A DNA stretch of 64,000 bases from Clostridiales bacterium (GTDB lineage Bacteria > Bacillota > Clostridia > Christensenellales > Aristaeellaceae): NCBI GenBank assembly GCA_024684375.1, contig JAIKWZ010000043.1, positions 1-64,000 of the forward strand. The letters are read 5' to 3'. Below the pieces are notes generated by a model. It worked only from the letters and a program-made list of their open reading frames with translations, ran no database searches and had not been told where the DNA came from. Positions 53,069-61,322 of this stretch are shown here, piece by piece. A program made the position numbers and the translations under genes. Position 1 is the first letter of the stretch; every line of letters begins with the position of its first letter.

Positions 53069-55161
53069 CACATTTTTCCCATCGCGGTGCGCTCAATGAT
53101 CATCCGCTGCCAGTTTTCGTCCAGCGTTATGAACCGCGCGGACCATCCCGATATGCGGACAGTGAGCGTGGGATACTTTTCCGGATGCTCGCAGGCGTCC
53201 AGCAGGACCGCGTTGTCGATCACATCGATCTGCATGAAAAAGCCGCCGAGGGCCAAAAAACCGCGCATCAGCGCCTGTATTCCTTTAAGGCCTTCTTCTC
53301 CCTTGGCGCAGGAGGGCTCCAGTTTGATATCCAGGGCCGTACCGCAGGTGAGGCGCGACAGATCCACTGAGCAATGGGAGCGTATAATAGCCGTGGCTGT
53401 TTCCCGATCTGTTCCGGGCGCGGGGTTCAGATTGCCCGAGAGGATCTCACCGCACTTTTTGCCCTGTGCGTGGGCTCCGCGGCAGTCTTTCCATTCAATT
53501 TGCCTTCCGAATGTAGAGATCCCCGGCGGGCGGAGGACGCCGTTTCGCATATGTACCTGCCTGGCCAGATCGATAAAGTGCTGCACCAGCCGGCCGCACA
53601 GCTCGTCCGCCTGAGCGGAATCGTTGCCGAAATAGCCCTTCAGCGCTTCCTGGCGCCGGCGCAGAAGTTCGTTCCCCTCCCAGTCGCGGCGAAGGATGTC
53701 TATATATTCGGCCAGCGTGAGGCTCTTTTCCTCGTACACTGCGGTTCGGATGGCTATGAGCGCGTTGGCCATGTCAGGCAAGCCGCCGTAATGGGGCGAC
53801 AATACATTGTAGATCGGGCCGCCGCCGAAGTAATCTTTAGCTTTTTCGATGCAGCCGTCTTCCAGAAGCGCGAACACGCTCGCGGGCCGATCCAGCGTAA
53901 ACTCAGAATCCGCCAGGCTATGAAACTTTTCCATGTCCCTGTCCATGGCGTCAAAGCAGGCATTAAGCAGGTCCTCAAAGGAAGGATAGTCCACCTTTTC
54001 GCTGTCGAACAGATGCAGCACGTCACGCTGCAGTAGGATATAAGCGTCCATGGGCCTGTAGCGGAAACGGGTCTTGCCGGGGATCTGCACTTCCCAGCAT
54101 CCGTCATTGGCGAACTCCACGGCCTCTTCGTGGGGATAGTGGTATTCCTCCAGGCTCCGGATCACCAGATCCTCGTTGTAAATTGAACATACGCCACTTC
54201 CGTGGCGCATCACGCGGGCCACCAGCTCCATGAGCCACGCCGGGGAATCTTCCCGCACGCGCACCGCGATCGGGTAGTCTCCTATGGGCAGCTCTTCCAC
54301 GACCTCCAGTATCAGCCTCGTCACGTCTCCCGCGGTCTCATTTCCCTGCGCGTCCTGTCCGGCAAGAACGATGTTCTGGTAGTGCTGACCGTCCCCGCTG
54401 CCGCACACGTCCAGCGTGATCCATTCGCAGCCCTTGATGAAGAAATGCGCCAGCAGCTCCCGGGCCTGATCTTCCGTGATCACGCCGGACGCCAGATCCG
54501 CCTGATACAGTTTTTCCAGCATGCGGTCCACCTTGCCGATGCCGGGCCAGTTGCCCATCAATCGTGTGAAGGCAAAAGTGAACCACAGGCTCTGCAAACC
54601 TTCACGGAAAGATCGCGCCGGTCGGAATGGCACGTTTTTCAGCGCTTCCCTTTCATCCGGATCCTTTACGGCTTCCATGTAGCGGCCGTGCCATACATGC
54701 ATGGCTTCGATCACGTGCAGAAGCGAGTGCAGGAACTCCGTTTCCTTCGCAGTGCATTCCTTTTCAAGCCTCTCCCGGACGCGCTCTTCATAGCAGTCTA
54801 TGCCTTCCCGCAAAACGCGGTCAAAGCCCAGCGTGGTATGGCTGACGGCCGGCATGACCATCTCGCCGTCCTCATAAAGCACGGGAATGATCTGCCTGGA
54901 AGCGGCCTTGAGCGTGGCGCTGCCCGCCAGCATCTCGCCGGGGATCACGCGTACCGGCGCTTCCCTGGCGATCCTGGAGATCATTAGGTCGTGGAGCTGA
55001 TAGCCGGACAGACCCTGCGCTTCCTCCCGGCGCAAAGTAAGGTGATCACTCTCATTCAATTCCCGGCCGTACTTGCCGCTTAGCGAATCCCAGGCAAAGC
55101 GCCGGGTCTCTTCACTGAGCCTGATCGGACGTTCTCCGACGGCGCTTCTGAAATGGATCAT
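53068..55161 (-). CDS. Glycyl radical enzyme of unassigned function (PFL/diol-dehydratase superfamily)
   Basis: Encodes 697 residues, shorter than the usual 750-850. The thiyl cysteine is expected at C355 in NDGCWE, with E357 keeping the C-x-E pattern of the lyase/eliminase and decarboxylase groups; PFL has two adjacent Cys there. The glycyl radical loop is RISGWSARF with G672, 26 residues from the C-terminus. The family uses a protein radical to cleave C-C, C-N, C-O or C-S bonds anaerobically. AAAGGAGC precedes the ATG. It is embedded in an importer operon between the permease and the activase, so its substrate may be the imported compound (inference). Confidence 0.9.
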   Translation of the reverse strand: MIHFRSAVGERPIRLSEETRRFAWDSLSGKYGRELNESDHLTLRREEAQGLSGYQLHDLMISRIAREAPVRVIPGEMLAGSATLKAASRQIIPVLYEDGEMVMPAVSHTTLGFDRVLREGIDCYEERVRERLEKECTAKETEFLHSLLHVIEAMHVWHGRYMEAVKDPDEREALKNVPFRPARSFREGLQSLWFTFAFTRLMGNWPGIGKVDRMLEKLYQADLASGVITEDQARELLAHFFIKGCEWITLDVCGSGDGQHYQNIVLAGQDAQGNETAGDVTRLILEVVEELPIGDYPIAVRVREDSPAWLMELVARVMRHGSGVCSIYNEDLVIRSLEEYHYPHEEAVEFANDGCWEVQIPGKTRFRYRPMDAYILLQRDVLHLFDSEKVDYPSFEDLLNACFDAMDRDMEKFHSLADSEFTLDRPASVFALLEDGCIEKAKDYFGGGPIYNVLSPHYGGLPDMANALIAIRTAVYEEKSLTLAEYIDILRRDWEGNELLRRRQEALKGYFGNDSAQADELCGRLVQHFIDLARQVHMRNGVLRPPGISTFGRQIEWKDCRGAHAQGKKCGEILSGNLNPAPGTDRETATAIIRSHCSVDLSRLTCGTALDIKLEPSCAKGEEGLKGIQALMRGFLALGGFFMQIDVIDNAVLLDACEHPEKYPTLTVRISGWSARFITLDENWQRMIIERTAMGKM

Positions 55162-55199
55162 TTCGTTTGCTCCTTTGCGGAATGCTTATGAAAACCATT

Positions 55200-55227
55200 C
55201 TTTCAGATGGAAAACCCGCCCTTGGTC
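55200..55227 (-). repeat. Intact permease 3' end, partner of the relic at 51912-51939
   Basis: The last codons and stop of the permease gene. Together with the relic they flank the glycyl radical enzyme, the activase and the gap as an imperfect 28-bp direct repeat. Confidence 0.85.
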
Positions 55228-57644
55228 AGCTTGTTCATGATAGAGTTCAGCAGAGTCACTATAAGCAGTATGCCGAAGGCCATCGCGCAGCTCATGGGCT
55301 GGCTTGTGAACGTCCATGTTTCGTAAAGCTGGAAGCCCAGCGTCTTCGTGGTGCTGGAATACAAAAGGGTAGTCATGGACAGCTCGTAGAAGCTGGGTAT
55401 GAATATCAGGAACCAGCCCGCCGCGATGGAAGGGAATATCAGCGACGCGGTTATCTTAAGCATGGTCCTGAGCCAGCTCGCGCCGGATACCTGGCTGCAT
55501 TCCTCCAGGGATACGTGTATCTGGCTCATGGCGGACACCACCGTGCGCATGCCCATCATCAGATATTTGATAAGATACGCGATTATCAATATGTAAGGCG
55601 TACCGTAGATATTAACGCCGAAATTGCCGCGCATGGTCATTATCAGCCCCAGCGCGATCACCACCGAGGGGGTCCCGGAACCCAGAGTTATAAGGAAATT
55701 CGGTATGCTCCTGCCTTTTATGCGCGTGCGCTGCAGCAGATAGCTCATAACGCAGGCGATCAGCAGGCCGACCGAGGCCGCGACGGACGCGAAGATAAGC
55801 GAGTTTTTAAGACAGGTCAGCGTTTCGCTGCGGGCGAACACGGTCGTCCAGTTGGCCAGCGTGAAATTCCCTTTCGCGAACAGGCTCTTGCCGATGTCCG
55901 TTTTGAACGACGTGGTGAAGATCGTCGCGAAAGGCAGCACGACCACTATGACCGCGAACAGGCACACAAGCGCCGTTACGGGGACGCGCGCGCGCCTTAA
56001 TTCCACCGTCGCGGGCCGCACTGATTTTCCGGAGACCGTGATGTACTGTTTTTTGGCCAGCACCACGTCCGAAACGAACAGTATCATAAGCGCGGTAGCC
56101 ATCAGGAACACCGACAGCGCGGTAGCGTCGTTCATGCCCTGCTGGCCCAGTGAAATGAATTCCACTATACGTGTGGTCACGGTATTCACGTTGCCGGGAG
56201 TGCCGATTATCGACGGTATGCCGTAGCAGCTGGCTGCGCTCACGAACACCAGCAGCGCGCCGGCGATAAGGGACGGCATCATCATCGGCAGAGTGACTTT
56301 GAGCACGGTCTTGACGGGAGACGCGCCCGACACGCGGCTGGCCTCCTCCAAAGAAGGATCCATTTTCTCCATCGCGCGGCTGACTGTGATGAACGCGTAA
56401 GGGTAATAAAACGTGGTGAGCACCCAGATCATGCCCGGCAATGTATACACGTTCAGCGGACCGGGAGTGTCGCCCATGCCCAGCAGCGGTCTGAGCCACT
56501 GGTTGATCGTGCCCGCGTTCGGGTTCATAAGTCTCAGCCACGCCATCGCGCCCACATAAGGGGGCACCATGTAAGTCATAACGAAGAGCGCGCGGAAAAA
56601 CTTCCTGCCGTACATGTCCGTGCGGCCCACCAGCCATGCCAGCGGGAACGCCAGCGCCGTGCCCAGTATCATGGTGGCGGTCGACGCGATCAGCGTGTTT
56701 TTGAGCGCTTCCAGGTTCAGAGGATAACTGAACAGGCGCTCCATCGTGGACATGGACAGCCTGCCGTCCGGGAACAGGCCCCTGATCGTCATATAGACCA
56801 CGGGCAGCAGCTGGAAGACAAGCAGAAAATCAACGATCAGCAATATTGCCAGCCACTTGACGTCGAACGCCCAGCGCCTTTCGGAACGCATAAGCAGCGC
56901 CAGCAAGACGGCGTTGAGTATAAGCAGCGCGCCTATCAGCTCTGCGGTGCGGCTGTTGCTCACGATCAGCTGCCACAGCCAGCCCACCTCGCCCCTGGCG
57001 ATCATTACAAACGCGCTCAGCTGCTGTTCCTTGTCCCGTACGCTCTTTTTCAGCTGCTTTACGTGCTCGGATATTTCCGTTTCGGCCGAACCGCAGCTCA
57101 CGAACAGCAGCTGAGCCAGCATCGCCTTTTTTTCCGCGCCTTCCAGCTTGGCCACGGCTTTTTCGGCCTCGGCCGGAACAGGCGCGCTCTCGTCCAGAAT
57201 ACAGGCAAGCAGCGCCTGACACAAGTCGGAACGCTGTTCCTTCGACAGCGCCGTGACCGTCTTCCGGTCAGCCGCGCTGACTTTGGGTCCCACCGTCAGA
57301 AATGCGGTGTACAGCAGTTTCCAGCTGAGTTCCTCGCTGCCTGCCTCGTTTATCGCTTCCGCGCCGGCGCCGCTTTTCTGGCTTTCCCAGACGTCGGCAA
57401 GCGCGGCCCGCGCCGTATCCGTGAGGACGGCGCGTTCAGGATCAGAGTATTTGTTCAGTTCCGGGCGCAGGCGCTTGTTCCATGCCTTCGATACGTCGCC
57501 TGACAGCGCATAGACAGCGCTATAAGCGCTCGGAGCGCTGAAACCGGATGCGGCGTACTGCGCCTGGCCCCTGTTGCCCATAAATATGAGCAGGGTGCCG
57601 GGCAGGAACAAAAGCGCAAGAATAAGCGCAAGTGCCTTTTTCAC
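55203..57644 (-). CDS. Double-domain ABC importer permease (FbpB-like) with an extracytoplasmic N-terminal region
   Basis: Encodes 813 residues. The first helix (about 4-21) is followed by a ~190-residue polar, helical region (25-225) outside the usual permease fold. Two permease halves then follow, each with an EAA loop: EEASRVSGASPVKTVLKVTL and EECSQVSGASWLRTMLKITA. This resembles fused FbpB-type permeases for ferric or organic ions, plus an extra domain that may contact the binding protein. The start is a GTG with GGGGGAG 7 nt upstream. It lies 13 nt after the binding-protein gene. Confidence 0.9.
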   Translation of the reverse strand: MKKALALILALLFLPGTLLIFMGNRGQAQYAASGFSAPSAYSAVYALSGDVSKAWNKRLRPELNKYSDPERAVLTDTARAALADVWESQKSGAGAEAINEAGSEELSWKLLYTAFLTVGPKVSAADRKTVTALSKEQRSDLCQALLACILDESAPVPAEAEKAVAKLEGAEKKAMLAQLLFVSCGSAETEISEHVKQLKKSVRDKEQQLSAFVMIARGEVGWLWQLIVSNSRTAELIGALLILNAVLLALLMRSERRWAFDVKWLAILLIVDFLLVFQLLPVVYMTIRGLFPDGRLSMSTMERLFSYPLNLEALKNTLIASTATMILGTALAFPLAWLVGRTDMYGRKFFRALFVMTYMVPPYVGAMAWLRLMNPNAGTINQWLRPLLGMGDTPGPLNVYTLPGMIWVLTTFYYPYAFITVSRAMEKMDPSLEEASRVSGASPVKTVLKVTLPMMMPSLIAGALLVFVSAASCYGIPSIIGTPGNVNTVTTRIVEFISLGQQGMNDATALSVFLMATALMILFVSDVVLAKKQYITVSGKSVRPATVELRRARVPVTALVCLFAVIVVVLPFATIFTTSFKTDIGKSLFAKGNFTLANWTTVFARSETLTCLKNSLIFASVAASVGLLIACVMSYLLQRTRIKGRSIPNFLITLGSGTPSVVIALGLIMTMRGNFGVNIYGTPYILIIAYLIKYLMMGMRTVVSAMSQIHVSLEECSQVSGASWLRTMLKITASLIFPSIAAGWFLIFIPSFYELSMTTLLYSSTTKTLGFQLYETWTFTSQPMSCAMAFGILLIVTLLNSIMNKLTKGGFSI

Positions 57645-57657
57645 TGCGGGTCTCCCC

Positions 57658-58734
57658 CTACTGAGTGACCTTCTCCGTCCACAGATTGTTTATCGCCTCG
57701 CGGTTGAGATACGCGTATTCCCAGTCGACGCCCAGATCTTTCTCGATCAGGCTGTCGGTGTCCACAGAATTGGCGGGAAACGCCTTTTCGCCGGCGAGCA
57801 CCGAGTGCATGTAAGCCTGCATGATGATGCCCTGGGCTTCTTCGCTCAGAAGCCACTGGGCTACGGCTTCGGCAGCTTCGGTATTCACGTTTTTGGAGTA
57901 TTCCTCTGCCACGATCATCACCGTGGACGGGATCAGCACCACGCCGTCTTCAGGATATATGATCTCAACGTTGCTGACTTCATTGCCGTTTTTCGCTTCG
58001 TCGTCGATGTACTTGAGGACCGACTCTTCAAGTATCATTATGGCCGCGCATTCCCCGCTCTGCAGCTTTGAGATAGCGGTCGAGCCGGACTCGCGCATCA
58101 CCTTGTTCTCGCCCAGCTTGTCCAGATATTCCTCGCCGTAAGCCCCAAGCAGCGAGCACACCGCGGCGTAAGCCGTGCCGCTGGTCGTCGGATCGCTCAT
58201 GGAGATGTAACCCTTGAGCGCCGGGTCATAAGCGAAGTCCTTGAATGTTTTGGGAATGGTTATGCCTTTTTCCGCCCACTTGGATACAGCTTCGGGATTG
58301 TAGGCCAGAACCATGTTGCATACGCGCACCGGATACCAGTAGCCTTCCTCGTCGTAGGGAAAGCGCAGCAGGCTGTCGGCGTTCTCCACCTCGAAGGAGT
58401 GCAGATAGCCGTAATCCTTAAGCTCGAGGGAGAACGCGGGCTCGGCCACCATGAACATGTCGCATTCCAGGGGCTGGTCGCGCTTGTCGCCCATTTCGCC
58501 GTAGATCTTGGTGATGAGCCTGCTGGTCCCGGAATAGAAGAAGAAACTGCCGTTTATGCCGGGGGTCAGGTTCGGGAATTCCTGCTTGATCGCCTCATCC
58601 ATAAGTTCTATGGCGAAGGGATACATGGAAGTGTAGATCACCAGTTCGCCTTCCGCGTCCTCATTAACGGCTAACGCGGAGCAAGCGGATAACGCGAGCA
58701 GCAGCGCAAGCACAATGGCAATCAGTTTTTTCAT
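57658..58734 (-). CDS. ABC importer substrate-binding lipoprotein, FbpA/AfuA-like
   Basis: Encodes 358 residues. The signal sequence ends in a lipobox, LSAC (about residues 15-18), so the protein is probably membrane-tethered. The mature part has the two-lobe fold of ferric-iron/phosphonate/polyamine binding proteins: ELVIYTSMYPFAIELMDEA, FSLELKDYGYLHSF and MSDPTTSGTAYAAV. Ligand identity is open; the clustered glycyl radical enzyme argues for an organic ligand rather than iron. AGGAGG precedes the ATG. It is the first gene of the operon. Confidence 0.9.
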   Translation of the reverse strand: MKKLIAIVLALLLALSACSALAVNEDAEGELVIYTSMYPFAIELMDEAIKQEFPNLTPGINGSFFFYSGTSRLITKIYGEMGDKRDQPLECDMFMVAEPAFSLELKDYGYLHSFEVENADSLLRFPYDEEGYWYPVRVCNMVLAYNPEAVSKWAEKGITIPKTFKDFAYDPALKGYISMSDPTTSGTAYAAVCSLLGAYGEEYLDKLGENKVMRESGSTAISKLQSGECAAIMILEESVLKYIDDEAKNGNEVSNVEIIYPEDGVVLIPSTVMIVAEEYSKNVNTEAAEAVAQWLLSEEAQGIIMQAYMHSVLAGEKAFPANSVDTDSLIEKDLGVDWEYAYLNREAINNLWTEKVTQ

Positions 58735-58781
58735 GGAAATACCTCCTGTTCAATGGTGATTCGATTCAGATCCGCCATTTC

Positions 58782-58810
58782 ATTATACTACCGCGCCATG
58801 CAAATAGCAA
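58782..58810 (-). promoter_or_regulatory. Promoter of the importer/glycyl radical operon
   Basis: Minus strand TTGCTA (58810-58805), 17-bp spacer, TATAAT (58787-58782). It predicts a leader of about 40 nt. Confidence 0.75.
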
Positions 58811-58913
58811 CCCGTTTACACCGCGGTTCCTCCCCTCTGCTGTCCTGCTTTCCCTGCAGCATAAGCTCCTCGAAGCGCTGTTTGCTCCGGCTCCGTCTTC
58901 ACCCAATCTTCTA

Positions 58914-58943
58914 TTGCCAAACTCACTCCTTCAGTGATATAAT
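58914..58943 (+). promoter_or_regulatory. Promoter of the surface polysaccharide operon
   Basis: TTGCCA (58914-58919), 18-bp spacer, TATAAT (58938-58943). Confidence 0.75.
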
Positions 58944-58971
58944 ATCATTGATGTAATGTGCGCGGAGGCAT

Positions 58972-59565
58972 ATGGGATTGTACAGGCGGTACGTAAAACG
59001 GATACTGGACTTGACAGGGGCGTTTTTGCTCCTGATCGTGCTGTCTCCGGTTTTTGCGTTCATAGCCCTGTTGATAAAGCTGGACTCCCGCGGTCCAGTG
59101 CTGTTCAGGCAGAAACGGCTGGGGCTGAACGAAAAGCCTTTCATGATCTACAAATTCCGCACCATGCGCACCGACGCCCCCAGCGAGACTGCCACCAATG
59201 ACCTCAGGCAAAGCAGCATGTACATAACCCGCGTGGGCAAGTACCTGCGAGTGCTGTCCCTGGATGAGCTGCCCCAGTTTTTCAATATCATCAAGGGCGA
59301 AATGAGCTTTGTGGGCTTCCGTCCCTGCCTGTGGAACGAATTCGAGCTGGACGAGGAACGCCGCAAAACGGGCGCCTACTCCGTGCGTCCCGGCATAACC
59401 GGGCTGGCGCAGATACGGGGCAGGGACGAACTGGAGCCCGATAAAAAAGCGCTGCTGGACGGGGTGTATGCCCGCAACGTGGGCTTTGATTACGACTTAA
59501 GGATACTCACCAAAACACTGTTCGCCGTGTTCTATAAAGAAGGCTACCGCGAAGGAGGCGCATGA
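58972..59565 (+). CDS. Undecaprenyl-phosphate sugar phosphotransferase
   Basis: Encodes 197 residues of the small WbaP/PglC-like family (monotopic initiating transferases). One membrane-inserting hairpin (about 10-36, LTGAFLLLIVLSPVFAFIALLI) precedes the catalytic part with KRLGLNEKPFMIYKFRTM, SLDELPQFFNIIKGEMSFVG and RPGITGLAQI. It moves a sugar 1-phosphate from a nucleotide sugar to undecaprenyl phosphate, starting a polysaccharide repeat. GGAGGCAT precedes the ATG. The stop overlaps the next gene. Confidence 0.95.
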   Translation: MGLYRRYVKRILDLTGAFLLLIVLSPVFAFIALLIKLDSRGPVLFRQKRLGLNEKPFMIYKFRTMRTDAPSETATNDLRQSSMYITRVGKYLRVLSLDELPQFFNIIKGEMSFVGFRPCLWNEFELDEERRKTGAYSVRPGITGLAQIRGRDELEPDKKALLDGVYARNVGFDYDLRILTKTLFAVFYKEGYREGGA

Positions 59566-61322
59566 TGGAGACCACACAAAAACCCCTGCTGCCTCCCGTA
59601 AGCGTGCTGGAAAGCGTGTGGGAGCGTGAAAACGCTGACAACCTGGCTCTGAGCCTGGACAGCCTGCTGGATCAGAGCGTGCTGCCTGACGAGATCGTAT
59701 TGGTAAAGGACGGCCCGCTCACTCCGGCGCTGGACAAGGTGATAGATGAACGCGCCGCGCGGCATCCCGGCCTGTTCAACATCGTCGCGCTGGAGAAAAA
59801 CGGGGGGCTGGGCAACGCGCTCAGGATCGGTCTTTCCGCGTGCAAAAACGAGTATGTGGCCCGTATGGACTCGGACGATTTTTCGCTCCCCGACCGGCTG
59901 GAAAAGCAGCTGGTCTATCTGGCCGCCCACCCCGACGTGGACATATTGTCCGGCGCTGTGGAGGAATTCGACGGCGAAATAAGCAACATCACGGGCAAAC
60001 GCGTCGTACCCCTTGAAAACGACGACATCTGGGCGTACTGCCTGACCCGCTCCCCTTTCAACCACCCCGCCTGCGTGTACAAAAAGTCCGCGGTGGAAAG
60101 AGCGGGCAGCTACAGGGGCGACCGTCCCCGCCTGGAAGATCACGACCTGTGGATGCGCATGCGCCGGAGCGGCGCCAGAGCCGCCAATCTGCCCGACACT
60201 TTACTGTACTTCCGAGGCGGGAAGCTCATGCACAAAAAGCGCCACGGCCTCAAAAACGCCCGGGCGCTTAAGGATTTTTACCGTGAGATGTACCTGCGTG
60301 GCGAAGTGAGCTATACCAAGTATCTCCGCAACAGCTTTTTCGCCTGCGGGCTGCAGCTTATGCCCGCCTGGATGCACGCGCTGTGCTATAAGCTGTTAAG
60401 GAGCAACACCACGCCGTATACCTGCAAAAAGCCGCCCAGGACCTACCTTCCTAAGGGAGAATACCTGTTAAGGGAGGAGGACCCTTCCCTCACAAAGCAA
60501 CGGCAGGAAACGCTGCTCAAAATGCTTTCAGACGTGCAGGACGCCTGCGATAACGCTGGGCTGCGGCTGCTGTTGGCGGGCGGCAGCTGTCTGGGAGCGA
60601 TACGCCACCGGGGCTTCATCCCCTGGGACGACGATATAGACCTGGTCATGCCGCGGGAAGACTACGACCGCCTGCGCCGGGACTTTTCCGCCCTGCTGGG
60701 GGACAGATATGTTCTGTGCGGCCCCGGCACCGACCGTCCCTCGAATCTGTTCCTGAAGATCCTTTTGCCCGATCCCTCCGCGCCGCTCGAACCCGAACAA
60801 ACGAGCGGGGAGCGGGGCGTGTGGGTGGATATCATGCCGCTGGACTACGCCCCCGCCAACCCCGTAAAGCGGTTTTTCAAGGGACTGTACATAGACGCGC
60901 TCAACTATCTGAGCGTATCGTGCCGGCTGTACAGATTCCGCAATCCGGTGTACAAAGCTTTCATGGGCGACACGCTCGCCCGCCGCTTCAAATACCGCCT
61001 GCGCATGCTGCTGGGGTTCCTTATGAGCGTAAAGCCCTATGAATACTGGTTCCGCAGGTTCGACCGCGCTGAGCAGGGAGAGATCAGCGCTTATCTGACC
61101 ACCGGCTCGGGCATACGCCACTATCTGGGCGAGCTGCGTCCCTTCGACGCGTTCCTGCCCCCTCACGAGGCGGAGTTTGAAGGAAAACGCTGCTTCGTGC
61201 CCAACAAGGCCCATGAGTACCTCAAGCAGCAGTACGGCAGCGACTACCTTACCCCTCCCCCTGAGTCCGGGCGGCTCAAACACCATTTCCTGAAGCCGGA
61301 ATACGGCAATAACTGCAAATGA
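59562..61322 (+). CDS. GT2 glycosyltransferase-LicD fusion
   Basis: Encodes 586 residues. The N-terminal half (1-~290) is a GT-A glycosyltransferase of family 2: VSVLESVWERENADNLALSL, LVKDG, ARMDSDDFSLPDRL and EDHDLWMRM. The C-terminal half (~320-586) is LicD-like: GGSCLGAIRHRGFIPWDDDI, DLVMPREDYDRL and VDIMPLDYAP. LicD proteins add phosphocholine or similar phospho-groups to surface glycans. One chain may add a sugar and then decorate it. The ATG is preceded by GAAGGAGG; start and stop overlap its neighbours. Confidence 0.92.
   Translation: MMETTQKPLLPPVSVLESVWERENADNLALSLDSLLDQSVLPDEIVLVKDGPLTPALDKVIDERAARHPGLFNIVALEKNGGLGNALRIGLSACKNEYVARMDSDDFSLPDRLEKQLVYLAAHPDVDILSGAVEEFDGEISNITGKRVVPLENDDIWAYCLTRSPFNHPACVYKKSAVERAGSYRGDRPRLEDHDLWMRMRRSGARAANLPDTLLYFRGGKLMHKKRHGLKNARALKDFYREMYLRGEVSYTKYLRNSFFACGLQLMPAWMHALCYKLLRSNTTPYTCKKPPRTYLPKGEYLLREEDPSLTKQRQETLLKMLSDVQDACDNAGLRLLLAGGSCLGAIRHRGFIPWDDDIDLVMPREDYDRLRRDFSALLGDRYVLCGPGTDRPSNLFLKILLPDPSAPLEPEQTSGERGVWVDIMPLDYAPANPVKRFFKGLYIDALNYLSVSCRLYRFRNPVYKAFMGDTLARRFKYRLRMLLGFLMSVKPYEYWFRRFDRAEQGEISAYLTTGSGIRHYLGELRPFDAFLPPHEAEFEGKRCFVPNKAHEYLKQQYGSDYLTPPPESGRLKHHFLKPEYGNNCK

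Noticed and set aside
53068..55161. Naming the glycyl radical enzyme PflB (formate acetyltransferase)
   Set aside because: Only one cysteine at the active site, C-x-E pattern instead of Cys-Cys, short length, and an activase with extra ferredoxin clusters.
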